Part shown: positions 34,201 to 46,915 of the stretch, piece by piece
Layout: every line of letters begins with the position of its first letter
Position numbering within the stretch: the first letter of the stretch is position 1
Assembly (NCBI RefSeq): GCF_001949145.1
Contig: NW_019091485.1
Location: 263,779-327,778 of the forward strand
Direction of reading: 5' to 3'
Source: Acanthaster planci
Taxonomy: Eukaryota > Echinodermata > Asteroidea > Valvatida > Acanthasteridae
Length of the DNA stretch: 64,000 bases
Notes under the pieces: model-generated
Database searches by the model: none
What the model was told of the DNA's origin: nothing
What the model saw: the letters and a program-made list of their open reading frames with translations, nothing else
Made by a program: the position numbers and the translations under genes

Positions 34201-35645
34201 GTTTAACTGGAACGGCTGGTGTTGATTTTGCTGTTCTCGTTTGTTTTAATCCGAACAGCGTGTGAGTCGTCTCATATTAGGAATGAGTAGTGTGAACGTC
34301 AAGAAAAGTCCCACACGGTGTTTATGCAAATTACGCGCGACCCACGGCCAGTAAAAACCTTTGGTCAAATTGAGATCAAGAGCATTGATTGATTGAGGAA
34401 TAGGCTTACTGTAAAGGCCTGTCGACTGGTTTTGCATGAATTGTCTACGTTGACTAGTATGATAAAGGTCACCTTTCACTGTTAAAGTGTGCTTGCTTTG
34501 ATAGCAAAAGAACTTTAGTTACAACCAAATTGTAATTGTGAATGTTTTTAAACTTCATGTCGTGTCGAATACCTTTTATCTACTCCTTAAAATAGACTCA
34601 GTGGTAGGATTTGGTTTTTTTTAAACTGTGACATGAGTCAGCTTCTAGTCCTACGCCAAATGCATTTTTCCCATGCGAACAGGTTGAGTCATTACAATAA
34701 TTTTGAAACAGATTTTCTGAGCTTGTTACCGTTGCTATTCCCTAATTATTCCCCGCAAACCCATGGGCCCAGAAATGGGCAGTGTAGAGAACGATCATGC
34801 ACGCCGGTTTTTTTTTAATGCATGCGATCGTTGCACAGATTGAACTTCCGGTATAGCGATCCTCGTCCTTTTTGGTGCTGCTCTCCGCGTTCTATCTATT
34901 AAAAGTCCCACAAGACATCTAAGGGATCGGTGTCCTGAGCCACGGGGTTGCTGCTTCAAAGGAGGGGGACAAATGAATAAATCAGTATTCCTTAAAAGCT
35001 GTTGGTTTGTAGGGAGTGAGATTCCCTGCGGAAATATTTAACGAAGGAAGAGATTGAATTATTCCCTAGAGTCACAAGAGTGCATAGAGCCCACGAGCAG
35101 CAATGAAATTCAACATATCGGATCAAGTGCGACAGGAAAATTGCACAGTGCGTGGCATAATCAAGGTACAATCCATGGCGTGGGGTTTGGGGGTTGCCCC
35201 GGCTCAGAAAGGAAAAGATAAAGGAACATTTATAGTAACAATTTCAAAAGGATAAAAATCCAACTACGAGTAGAAAGGTAAGTGCGCCAGTAAGTAATGC
35301 ATTATCTATGTGTCCGACTGCCCAGAATAATCGGACTTTAAATAATCCAACGGGCCTGACTATCCCCGGGGGAAATCGAGAATCCGTTCCGAATAAGCGG
35401 ACAGACTATTAAAGCGGTTGAACCGGTTGAAAAGTAAGGCTCTTCGATTTGCACAATAGCTCTTTTATGGGTTACTCTTTTAAACATTCCAAACGAAATT
35501 CTTCTCCACACACCCACACTGTTTATTAATTTGTGGGAGTTTTGTTACAGCTGCCTTGATCACAGCATAATCTGGGATATACTGGCTATTTTTTGACCTA
35601 CGAAAAAGTAATGGTCAACAGAGTTTGGTTATGCGAGTAACTTAC
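31207..35645 (-). other. Receptor intron (4439 bp)
   Basis: Bounded by GTAAGT (a perfect donor) at 35645 and CTTTTTAG at the 124-bp exon. Several open frames up to 150 codons (for example 31847-32299, plus) lack any recognisable domain and are probably chance. G-rich and A-rich tracts are present, and no mobile element was recognised. Confidence 0.85.
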
Positions 35646-36313
35646 CAAGTCAACGTTAGTATCGTCTTCATACCAACGACTCCGCGATTCATTGATGTAC
35701 AGTACACCGTCCTTATGGACTCCAATCTCGACAAAGTCGACAACCTGGCAGTCAGGGTCGATGTCCTCCTCACACCTCTGCCACTGAATGACCTTGAATG
35801 TATCCATGATCCCTCCGTCCTTGCCGAAAGACACGTGCCGGCCGTTGCTGCCCATGGTGAAGTTCACCGCCATTAGGTATTTCATAAGCTGCCACGGCTC
35901 GATACGGCCCACAGGCGGGCATCCCCCATTGGCTAGCAAGCCCAGAGGCTCCTCACACTGCTCGATACCCGCTAATGCCTGGGCAACGGCGTACACGGCC
36001 AGGTAGACACGGTAAATTGTGGGGGATGCGGCAGCGTTGGCTATCTTTTCGTTCTCCAGGAGCGTATGGTGGGCGCAAGGAGAGGATGCCCCGTCTGCCG
36101 GTGAACCAACATCGCAGCCGAACTCCCCTTCCCAGATCTCTCGTAGCCAGGGATCATCTTCAAACTCCTGCAAGAAGGGGTTAAGACCTCTCAGATAGGT
36201 CTTGAATCCAGGCACCTCCATACTTTCCACGGTTACCATCAACACGTTGTTCATGATGCGGAAATCTCGGGTCGCAATATCCGTCCATGCATCCGTACTG
36301 ATCCATGTTAAGG
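35646..36313 (-). CDS. Class C GPCR, exon for the second half of the ligand-binding (Venus flytrap) domain
   Basis: The exon runs from an acceptor GCGTTTCAG at 36313 to the donor G|GTAAGT after 35646, and is 668 bp with one open frame. It begins, after two bases of a split codon, LTWISTDAWTDI. This aligns with the CaSR segment carrying Glu297, an amino-acid/calcium ligand in the cleft; here that position is Asp (codon 36291-36293). Next are EVPGFKTYLRGLNPF, a W-E-G-E-F-G-C-D block, a N-x-A-A-A-S-P-T-I-Y-R-V-Y-L-A-V-Y-A-V-A-Q-A-L hinge-helix region, EPWQLMKYLMAVNFTMGSNG and a V-S-F-G-K-D-G-G block, in the family order. N-glycosylation sequons NFT and NES are present. Most relatives have an intron inside this stretch; it is absent here, while an intron lies just before WISTDAW. 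The upstream part of the domain and the signal peptide were not found. Confidence 0.95.
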
Positions 36314-39300
36314 CTGAAACGCAAATGATAAAAGAAGATTAACAAAGTTCAAGTTACCTTTTCTGAACTGTTGGAACCCTTTCAACTGTTTCCACTAAAT
36401 AAATTTCAAAGATTGAAATGGACATATTGAAGGCAGAAGAAAAAGCACATCAGCTGTATTTTGATGCTGAAAGCGAAGGACCAAATCAGCCCTTTCTTGC
36501 ACTGGCAAAAAAACCCCCAGAAATCAGTGTTCAAATCTTGCTTAAAATGTTTTGGTTCAGTTTTTTCTGAGGAGTATTCTCCACCAATGTTCGAAAATTT
36601 TGGAAAAGTGAGGGTCATTTCCAAGCATCCATATTAGGTTTGTCTCAGCTTAGACGTTGACAAACAGCTCCTAAACCACAAGAGTCTTTCGTGATATTAC
36701 AACGCTCTCTTTCGGCATCCAATTACGGGTGGCCCCCGAGTAACACATGGCGGCTGTGGCTGATTAATTGAGTTCAATTAAAACACTCGTGCCATTAAGG
36801 GCCCAGGAGGTGCAGTATTTGTGTCGAGTCTTTCTCAGTCTGCGGATCGTATTTTCACTGCTCGTTGGACGCCCCAACACCCAACTAACTGTCAGAGGTG
36901 AAGCCCAACTGATCTCAGGTCCCCGGTGGCTTTAAATGTTGATCATGTTACCGACGGCAAGTCCGTTTCGGGGCTGTTCACCCCCTCTATCAACGACGAT
37001 CACGGTTCTCTCGGGAGAAGTTGATATGCGCCATAATACCAATGACCCAGGGATCTGACATGGCTGATTAGGCCTGAAGTTTATCTGGGTCAGATGACAA
37101 TTCCGAGGCTAATTTATTGTCCCTGCAGGTTATTATTATTTCTTCTAATCTCAGTAGAATTTGAGAAATCGAGTAGGGATCGTGATGGATGGAGCTATGC
37201 TTGCTTCCGCGGTTATGGAACAGTAGGCCTATTGGATTTTGCGCAGACCAACCTTTTTCAATATGGATTTAACGTAGAGTTGCAGCCAATAAAGAGAAGG
37301 GTCCAATTAGCTTTGCCAATTTTTCCGTTAATAGGACATGAGCTCTGATTTAACCTTACACAAGTGTTTTCTGTCCTATCATTTTACGAAAGCCTTCTCT
37401 TTGAACGAAGACTCGGAGAGACCTCTCTTGTAAGCATACACCTTCCACAAACTGTAAATTGGCTACACGACGACACTTCGCAAAGATAAAAGTGACGGCT
37501 GCTGCAGAAAAACACTTCCAGCAAATCGTCAGTGTTGAATACGCTGTGCACGCAATGCTATTTGCTGTGAGTGCCATCCCAAGGGGTATAGTAGATTGCA
37601 CATTGAGCATTTTTACATCGTCTTCAATTACCATTCGCTAGTGTCTGGTACGAGTGAGTGCGCAAAATCAGTACGACCTTGTAAATTAGAGCCAGCCTTG
37701 GAAATTGTGATACGGCCTACTAACACAACAAGATTGCTGACTGGTCCTTAGTTGCCAGTTGGCTATATTGCACTGGTAGCCAAATGACGTCTAAGAAGCA
37801 GTCTATCAGGATTTGGGAAGTGTCTCAAATTATACATGATACTGAGCGCTGGCCGAAGCTTATTACAACCACGTAGCAAGGACTACACGGACGATACGAA
37901 CATTCATGTACTTGGAGATGCATTCCTGCCTGGAGCCTATTCTTCCATTACTGTCAAGGGAACCAAATTGGCAGAGTCAGGTTTGGCTTAAACTGCAGAC
38001 ATAGCGATGGAAACGTGCAATGCGTGCCGTCGACGGTCGTGGCGTCATTGGGGCAGTCGCATTTCACATTAACAAATTTACCCTCGAACTTGCATGTTCA
38101 TCACGAACCAACCTTTCACCAATATGCCTAGTTGGGAGGAGAACAAAGCCCACGTAGATTGCTTGATCGTTTAAGATCTTATCAACGGGTTCCGTCTGAT
38201 TTCGCCAAGAGAATGCTGGGTGTTTTGCTAATAAAAATCAAACGTATATTACCCCGGTTAGGACGACACATTGTTGATCCTCTACCACCTGAGCCTAGGC
38301 TTATTTCTGATATACTTTGCATCAACAGAAGATGAGATTTGCCAAAGACGCGTCACTGAGATCGTGGTACAAATTTACTGCGTTTGCCAGAAGTGATTTT
38401 TTTTGGGAGAGGCAAAAGGAAGCTTCATATCCTGCTGGTTTCCAACAAAACTCCCCAAACATTATTCTCAAGAACGGGAATTAACTGAAATGTTGACAGT
38501 TGTCTTTTACTTGGATTTGTCTGATAGCTTAATTAAAAGAAAATACTAATCTTCACAGTCATGTATAACAACGACCATGTGAACCTGGAACATTTTCTTT
38601 AGTTTTCCAACACAAACGTTCAATGATCTATTAACTATCAAAAATTCTAATCGGATAACTGGGTTAAGATTTTTGTCAACTTGGGTGAAGACTTTGGGAA
38701 AAGTAGTTAACAGTCACAAAGTAGATCTTGAGCACCTATTATGCCTATGTTCAGGGAACTTTTTGAAATAAAATAAGAAGTCGCAAAGCATTGTGGGCAA
38801 GTCACTATCTTTTATCAATGGATATACACTGTGTGCTCACGTCACGGTAAACGTTGTCCCACGTTATTCAAAACGAGTACTTCACGTAGGTCAAAGAAAT
38901 CGTATCCCAGTGCCCTGCGTATAACACTGTGGTGTATAAGGGAAATGTGAATTATGAATTGAATTTAAAACCTTTGTCAAATTAAAACCAAAAACATCTG
39001 CCAATGAAACGCCCCAATCTGTCCATGGATCCCCCGCATTAAGATGCTAAATGTGAAATGCTGTTCAGAGTTCAAAAAATCACTTTGGAAGTGGACTAAA
39101 GACGTGAGAGGAACTCTTTGTGAGGTGCATCGTGACAGAAAAAAACTGCACATAGGGGGATACATGAGAAAAGGAGATCCTCTTCGCCAAGGGCACTCAA
39201 ATACTTCATGCACTGTTTTAACCTCACGCCGGTATAACAAAAAATCGAGATTGCTACCTTCATATCGACTCTAAGCAATGCAGTGTAACTTTTTGTAAAC

Positions 39301-40355
39301 AATTAAGATGAGTATCCCTCCTTTTCTTGTAACCTCATTATCGTGCTTTCCCAGTTTGACCGCATTTGGACGTTTTAAAAAGCTGTAACAAATCCCAGAG
39401 AGGGTGTCATTTTTATCCCCCTTTGTTCAGTGTAACAATCTTGCTGGAGGGAGTATCCATGAGTAATCTGCCAAGGTCTGGGGTTTACAATGCATAATCG
39501 ATAGATTAATCATTTACTTAATGATGTCTCACGTATGTTGATGCCTCTTCATGACGCCCATGATAGATATCAAGTACTGAAATGAAAGAATGAGGAATGT
39601 ACGAAATTGACAGAGAGTCAAAATATCACAGACGATCTCTCATCAACTAGTGTAATGCTGGCGTTATCGAATTTTGAAGTTCTTTTGTTGGATATTTTAT
39701 AATATTTTATAATAATTAATTCGTGATTTAGCGCAAAAGTTGTTTGGCACTTCAGCACTTTCTAAGCAATTCCTTGTTCAGTTTGTCAATACATTCAACA
39801 AATAAACATGGTTTAGAGTACTAATGGATGATTTTCAGCAATTAAAGTTTGACGTTTTTAAGGATTGGATGCAGAAGTTTAGCTTTTCGACATTTCGTCA
39901 CAATGTTAATGCAATTTTGTTAAAAACAGGTTTTTACAGTGCGGTGTTGTTGATAACTGTGGTGGCCATGACAAAGATTAAGATTACGTTTGCAAAAGGT
40001 CTTAGCAAAGCAAACCAAAACAATACCACCGTTCATCTCAAGATTTTCATCAGGGGCACGGGTATCTACTGGAGAGGACGTGACCCCAAACGCTATAGTT
40101 AAGCCATTATTGATAGATTTTTTTATAAGTATTGGAATATGTGTACAGAAACAGTTACCACTCCTCGACAAATTTAAACTTTCTTTCAAGTCATTTTAAA
40201 TGAAAGAAGTGTGAAATTAACCAGGAAACTTATATTTTAAATCCGATCAACCCATCCAAGTACAAAGGCTGCGATTCAAAGGTATAAATCTCAAAAGTCA
40301 TTAGTAATTTGCCTTGCGGTCAATGATTGTTTTGTTATATCTCTGTCTCAAAGAT
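36314..40355. other. No gene recognised; upstream receptor exons expected but not found
   Basis: The receptor needs about 290 more N-terminal residues in exons upstream on the minus strand. I scanned this stretch for family landmarks, such as the IPQ-S-Y-A-S-T-S and F-W-x-x-V blocks, and saw none. The exons may be very diverged, in a longer intron, or outside the window. Open frames such as 37356-37634 (minus) and 39920-40189 (minus) show no receptor features. Confidence 0.5.
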
Positions 40356-41040
40356 CAGTGGGCCCCAGAGGCATTGGTGCGTAGGGCAATCGGTGCGTGG
40401 ACACGCCCTGGTGCCATGTCAGCCACTGTGGATCACGGTCACGAAACCGAGATTTAAAAAGACAGCTATTGGTAAATAGCAGGGCAGAGTGAGCCCTTTA
40501 GCCTTGGTCAGTAGTATCTCTAAGGGAGTAAACCCTGACACAAAACCAAGGAGTAGAGCCCCTTCAATGCAGATAGCTGGGTAACTCATCTCTACCCGGC
40601 AACTCCTGCAGCCAACCTAGTGTCAAAATTTAGTGTGGAGCTCAAATCCCCTTGGATCCCACTGGCAAGGCCAAAAGGGGTATTTTGAGGCTTTGGCAAC
40701 TTAGGATCTCAAGCCCTGCCCAGGCTTGCCCCCTGGAGAGGTCTGCAGTCTAGTGCCACTGTTCCAGCAACAACACAACACGTGAAGCAGGAGTTACGAG
40801 TGATGAGTCGAGAGCAGATTGGCGTAAGCCCTGACGCTACGGGTTGTCTCCGACGGTTGCAGGAACCGTCGTAGTTCCACTGGTCGGCTACTGCCCACCT
40901 CAAGCTGGGAAGCCCTGGCCAGTGAGGTGCTGACCCACCCCAGCCTGTCTGCTCTAATGGGTGCTTAGAGCTGGCTCAGGCTAAGATCGAGGAGCAGACT
41001 GCAATCACCCCGCAAACAAACAAAGGAAAGGAAATGGCCA

Positions 41041-41960
41041 ATCTTGCGACTGGCAAGCTGGAACGCTAAGACAATGTGCCCTAGCCTCTCCGACAATCCT
41101 CAACAGGTAGACGACTCCGGGAAGACAGCCAACATAAACCAAGAAGTAAAGAAAATCAACATCGATATCGCCGCGAGTCAGGAGACCAGACTCCCGTCAA
41201 GTGGCGGCCTCCATGAGCAGGGCTACTCATTCTTCTGGCAAGGGCTGGAGCTAGAGGAGCGAAGGCTGCACGGTGGGGGCTTCGCAGTGAGAAACACCTT
41301 GTTTTCATTTACAGGACATCCTTCCAAGGGCTCAGCCCGGATCCTCCCTCTTCACCTTTTAACATCTTCGGGCCCAGCGTGAATGCTCCGACGCTCAGCT
41401 CCCCGTCCGAATCCAAGGATGTATTTTATGAGAAAACTTGAGGCCACTATTAAAGAGATTTCCGCCATTGAGGATTTGTGCCTGCTTGGGAACTTAACGC
41501 TCGCTTCGGAGCAGACTACGACTCTTGAACCTACAGCATTGGCCGTTTCGGCGTAGGAAATCGAAACGATAACGGGCTGATCATGAGACTCTTGGAGATT
41601 TCTACCTACTACAACTTGTGCGTAACCTACATCTTTTTCTCTGCCAAGCCCATCCACGGGTTATCCTGGCGGCATCCTAGATCTTGCCACTAGTATCAGT
41701 GGGGTCTCATCATCACCCGCAGGGCGTCATTGAATTACATCCTCGGTACACGCAGTTACCCCAGCGGCGGATTGTGACACAGTCCACTCCCAGCAAGGTG
41801 CATCTTCAACCCAAGCAAATCCACCGTTTTAAGCAGAAAGGTCGTGCACGCATCAACACTGCAAATACCTCTATCCCAGATTTGCGTCTACGCTTTGTCA
41901 GTGGCATTGAAGGGGCCCTTGACAGCTGCCACATTGGCTCTGCAGAGGTATAGTGGAACC
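41041..41960 (+). pseudogene. Endonuclease domain of the plus-strand LINE
   Basis: Starts with RLASWNAKTM (41050-41076; SWN carries the conserved Asn of APE-type endonucleases), then INIDIAASQETRLPSSG (E of the Q-E-T-R motif is catalytic), then GYSFFWQG. A stop at about 41380 ends the first open frame. Further pieces appear in other frames: a LLGNLTLAS-like remnant of the G-D-F-N-A block around 41480 and an IHRFKQKGRARINTANTSIP piece near 41820. The frame changes show it is inactive. Confidence 0.82.
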
Positions 41961-42479
41961 ACATCCGCGACACTATATATCCAACAGCTATAGACACCTT
42001 TGGCAAGTAAGACTGGAAAAACCCAGAGTGGTTTGAACTCGGGCTGCCCGTACTCGAGCCAGTGATTGCAACCAAGAGAGTAGCGCCGCTAAACTAAAAG
42101 AGACATCCTTCAGAGCAGACTCTTGTAGTGGTCAGGAAAGCTAGGAGCGCAACACAGCGCACTGCTCGGAGATGTGCCAACGACTACCGAGTGAACCTCT
42201 GCCAGTTGCCGATAGTAGAATTGTCAGAGCTATGTATGAAGGCTTGAAGAAAGCTTTTGGTCCCAGTGTGTCCAAGATTGCCCCCTCCCAAATCATCATC
42301 CGGAGACGTCATCACGGATCGCAGCAAACTGATGGAGAGATGGGTTGAGTATTATCAACAGCTGTGCTCAAGGGAAACACAGTCACGGAAGATGCCATTC
42401 AGAACACCACTTCTCTCCTCACCGTGGAAGAGCTGGACGATCTACCGTCTTTGGAAAAACTGAGCAAAGCAATTAGTCC

Positions 42480-43600
42480 CTAACTTTCGGTAAAACCCCA
42501 GGATGAGACGGCATTGCTTCAGACGTCAGCAAGTTGGCCAGTAAACAGAGTGCCCTTTTCAACCACCTGTATGAGCTCTTGCTTCAGTGGTGAAAGGAAG
42601 AAGCTGTACCTCAGGACATGCGGGACGACAATATCATCACCCTATAAGAACAAGGGTCTCAGGAGCGATTGCAGGAACTACCTGGGTATATATCTCCTAT
42701 TATTGTGCTCGAGTGGTTTTGGGCAGGCTGCACGTCTATCCAGGCTATCCAGAGGCCCAGTGCGAATTCAGGGCCGAGAGATCCACCATGAACATGATTT
42801 TCTCTCTGAGACAGCTGTAGGAGAAATGTCGAGAACAAAGGCAGTCGCTCTACATCGCCTTCGTTGACCTGACCAAGGCTTTTGATTTAGTCAGCAGGAA
42901 AGGCCTCTCCAACCTCCTGGAGAAGATCGGTTGTCCTTCCCATGCTTCTTAGCTTGATTGTGTCTTTCCATGAGAACATGAAAGGCACCGTACAGTGTAA
43001 TGGCTTCACCTCCAACTCATTTCCAATCAAGGGCGGAGTCAAGCAGGGTTGTGTTTTGGCACCAACCCTGTTTGGCATCTTCTTCTCTCTGCTGCTATCA
43101 TTAGCCTTCACCCAGTCAGAAGATGCTTTGTGTAGACGAATGCAGCACTGATTGCACACGCACAGGAGGGGCTACAACGACTTTAAATTCTGTCGCATAC
43201 GATAGCAAGGAGTTCGGTCTTACGATCAGTCTAAAAAAGACCAACATCATGGCTCCATTTCCAATATCTCCATTGGTGACTTCACACTATAGAGGGGTCG
43301 TGAACGATTTCATCCGCCTTGTTTCAATCATCCCCAGCAACCTGTCTCTGGACTCTCAGTTGGACTTCTGCATAGGTAAAGCATTAACAGCCATGGCTCG
43401 CCTAGCCAAAAGGATGTGGGACATCTCCATGCTCACCATCAACACGAAGATGCAGGTGTATCGGGCTTGCGTTATTAGCATCTTTCTTTACAGCAGTGAG
43501 GCGTGGACTCTATACTTCCGGCAAGAGCGCAGGCTCAACGCCTTCCACCTCTGCAGCTTCAGAAGGATCCTTAGCATCACCTAGTAGGACCGTGTGCCGA
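42480..43600 (+). pseudogene. Reverse transcriptase domain of the plus-strand LINE
   Basis: RT blocks in order on the plus strand are a Y-K-N-K-G block (about 42645), CEFRAERSTMNMIFSLRQL (about 42760), AFVDLTKAFDLVSRKGL (about 42856-42905, first catalytic Asp), GGVKQGCVLAPTLFGIFFS (about 43035-43090) and LTISLKKTNIM (about 43220). The catalytic acidic box that should precede the last block is compressed and frameshifted near 43128-43150, where only a V-D-E or A-A-L-I-A-H remnant survives. The stretch between LAP and this box is shortened. Downstream, SSEAWTLYFRQERRLNAFHL (about 43500) marks the C-terminal region. Confidence 0.85.
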
Positions 43601-44035
43601 ACTGACAAATCTTGAAGGTCACAGGCGTACCAAGCATATTTTCGCTGCTGTCGCAGCGTCGCCTTCATTGGTTGGCCATGTCAGGCGCATGGTGGATGGT
43701 CGAACTCCAAAGGATGTATTGTATGGAGAGCTTGCCTCTGACTCTAGACCGGCTGGCAGACCAGATCTGTGCTTTAGAGACATCTGCAAGTGAGACCTTC
43801 GGGCTAGTAACATAAACCCTAAAGACTGGGAAGCTCTCGCCGCCATTCGAGCCCGCTGGAGACAAGCTGTAAAAGCAAGACACCTGGCTGGCGAGCATGG
43901 AGAGAAGTTAGGTGGGAGAAAAAGAGGTGACGCAGACACCAGCAAGCTGGACACAGGCTTAGGCTTGCAGCACCTGCAACAGAGCCTGCCTTTCGAGGAT
44001 TGGCCTGTTAAGCCAGAGCAGGCGCTGCAAGTCAA

Positions 44036-46744
44036 CCCCTGACCGACCTACTCAGCCAAAACTCCGTTCTCTTCCAACACTGACGGATGCCAATAGCAGC
44101 ATACCTTTGTCTTGAGGGTTTTGCAAAATTTTCGAACCAGAAAAGTCTCGAAAAAGTCGAAACGACGAGCGCCTTGGTTTGTTGCTGCATAGAGTTTACA
44201 ATGCGCACACAGACTCTTACTATCACTCAGTCTGCAAGGTCAGCTATGTGCTAGCCCAGTTCGCTATGTGAACATATCTTACTTAGGATAACAGACTTCG
44301 TGTCATGTGTTCGTGGCACGTATCTTGCTCAAGAGCAATATCTTTACGTCTTACAAAATATCATGTTAAAGAACTTGTGCTTAAAAAAGACCCACTGGGA
44401 AATTAATATGGAACTTAGAATCACCTATGACAAGAATTAGGCGTTGATGAAATAAATAAATAGACTCATACTCTACAAATAGCCGACCTTATCATGTCAC
44501 TTCGCTGCTCCCACTAGAGTTTACTCTTATTAATTGTACAGGAGAAAGTAGCACATGCACCATGAATGCGAGTGGTCTGGCTTGCTGTCCTTGCCTTACG
44601 GTTTTGGACTATAAGGCGGGAACTAGTCTTTATTACAGGTTCATGCAAAAGAATGAGGGAAATATGCATTTTTATTGAGCATTTTGATTGTTATGGCCAA
44701 TGAAAATACTATATTTGAGACAGAGACAGAGCAAATTGAATAATTCAACATCCGAATAAATACCCATTATCTGATTGGTGGCACGACAACACATGACATG
44801 AAATACACAAATGCATGTCGCATACGACCACCATAGGAACAAATTGAAGGTTTCTGCAACTAGATTTCGCCTCGCGGCAAAGAACACTCGATCCGTCACC
44901 TTGTGAAATTACTCTTACCTGGTGAACATTCTTTATTGTATCACATACCAAAGCAGCAGAATATCCTTATACAACCGCATAACATGACATCTTAACGCGA
45001 AATGACCATTTTGACAGTGTTGACAAGGCTACTACGTCAATCTTTATAGTCAAAATGTCTTTGGGTTTGAGACGACGTTCAACCAGTTTGTTGTCATTTT
45101 CTAAATAAACAAAGCAGCACGACCATTTCCAAAAGCTTTGTGGGTATAAAATAAAGAGTGTATTTTCTCAGATGTCTCCCCTGGGTTATAAGGAAAACCC
45201 TCCTGGACAAAAAAGCATCCTTTGTGTATACAAATAAAAAGCATCGTGAGTACTTTTCGTGTATCAATTGATCTGCTGACAGACTGAATCTATCCGCAAG
45301 CAGTTTTGTAACAAAAGGGGATACAGTGACGCATAGGGGTTATATACGTCCACCGATCGACCTCCTCCAGATTTTGAGACCCGCGTGTGTAGCACAGGAA
45401 ACGAGCTCATGGTTGTCTCCACTAATAGCAGTTACTCCATCGTGATGCCACGAGTAACTAATGTACAATTTGTTTTCTAGGAATCAGTAACGCAATGCCC
45501 GTTTGAGACCACATGCTCCAAGCAATATTTAATTATTGACAAAGAAGTGGTATTTGATTCAAAACTCTCGTTCCACTCTGCCATCATTTTTGTAGATGAT
45601 GCAGAATAAAATTCTCATTTGATTATTTTCATTCCTTGACTATATCCATACTTGACTCGAGGTGTGTGTAGATAAAGAGAATGTTTGCAGAGAGAATTTG
45701 TGAACTTTCTTGGGGGGGGTTAATGTATTTTTTATACGTTTCGGGTTTGGAAGGTTTTTCATTTAACTTGTACAGTTTACATGTATATACATTGGCATGT
45801 TTTCTATATTTCATTAAGATTTATACACTACTCAATTTAAACGTGAAATTACAATGTCCCGCACTTTCATCATAATTATTTGTCTCCAGTGAAAACCAAA
45901 TTTTTGCCTTGTATGCCTAAGGGCAAAGCTACACATATAACACTGTTCGTTTTCTGTGCGCGCCTATCATCCGATTCTTTGGATTTCGTAAAAACAAGCT
46001 GAGCGGTTTGAAACAAACTGTAGTTTATATATACCAACTGCCTGAAACCTATCGTCATTCTTATTAGTAAAACAACCCACTGTGAGGTGTTTGATGCGCC
46101 AACAACGTAGTGTTCAAAAGTGAGCGCAGATATTTTTCTGTAAATATGGATAATCCAGTTGCCAAGCATGAATGGACTGATGGAATGAAGGTATTAGGCC
46201 TACAAAATCTTAAGGAGTTTCAAAAAAAGGGAAAGTACGAAGCTTCCGGAAAGTGTAAGACTTTTAAAAATGCTCCTTTCAAGCGCAACCATTGGCAGAA
46301 TCTTTTATTTGGGAGAACACCATGTACATGTAGATTCGTTCGTCTCCTGTGCCCAAACATCATTTTAATTTCATCATCAGCTTTACCGATGAGTCTGACA
46401 CATTATGACCAAAGAATATGAAATGTTATATCTTGTCTTACGTCATGAATATGTGGTATTTTTGTTCGGTTACATGGTACAGTTGAAGAGGAGAGTGAAG
46501 ATTTATTACCTTGAATGGGACCGATCAAAGGGCCAGGATTACGCATTAGCTTGTGATGTTAACTGCGATTTCTTTGCGAATACAATGCAAAAGCAAAGAC
46601 AGGACTGGTTCGGCAATGCATTTAAATCCGTTTTAGGGCGTACACGTATTTAATCAATTTGCTCATGCTGTTCATTTTTCGATTCTCATTCAGTTTCAGT
46701 GCTATTTTCAAGATGTATTTTTTCGTTGGGGAGATGTTAATTTG
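44036..46744. other. No gene recognised
   Basis: AT-rich, with only short open frames. The plus-strand frame 46110-46421 contains a MDNPVAKHEWTDGMKVLGLQ stretch that I do not recognise. No splice or repeat support was found. Confidence 0.45.
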
Positions 46745-46915
46745 TATAACGGGTTTTGCCCTTACCCAACGTATATATTATTAATAAGCACTGTATGCTC
46801 AGTGCTTGTCCAAAGGCTTGCGAAAAAGGTCGAAAGCTTACTCGGGTAGGACTCGAACCCACGACCTCTTACCTACTAGTGCAGACGTCTTAACCACTCG
46901 ACCACCGAGCTTGCC
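46745..46915 (-). mobile_element. tRNA-derived SINE
   Basis: On the minus strand the head starts near 46911 with AGCTCGGTGGTCGAGTGG. It has a pol III A box (TGGTCGAGTGG, 46894-46904), a B box (GGTTCGAGTCC, 46849-46859), a fully paired T stem and a mostly paired acceptor stem. The anticodon stem does not pair, so it is not a working tRNA gene. A body follows with ACAAGCACTGAGCATACAGT and GGGTAAGGGCAAAACCC. The source looks like a Leu/Ser-type tRNA with a variable-arm-like stretch; this is an inference. A headless copy of the body is at 9918-9990. Confidence 0.8.

Larger units (their letters stand above)
40359..44035 (+). mobile_element. APE-type LINE retrotransposon, decayed (LINE-1 of this window)
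   Basis: A nearly full-length non-LTR retrotransposon with an endonuclease-RT protein broken by many frameshifts. The 5' region (40359 to about 41035) begins GTGGGCCCCAGAGGCATTGG and includes a GTGGACACGCCC block similar to the 5' region of the minus-strand LINE at 58.5-62.3 kb. The coding part starts near 41040 and ends near 44035. LINEs of this kind nick target DNA with an apurinic-type endonuclease and prime reverse transcription there. Clade assignment was not attempted. The name LINE-1 here is only a label for this window, not the mammalian L1 family. Confidence 0.9.

Noticed and set aside
37356-37634. A possible upstream exon of the receptor
   Set aside because: Open on the correct strand, but it shows none of the family blocks and has no suitable donor in the right phase.
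46840-46915. A functional tRNA gene
   Set aside because: A and B boxes and the T stem are good, but the anticodon stem cannot pair and a SINE body follows, so it is called a SINE.
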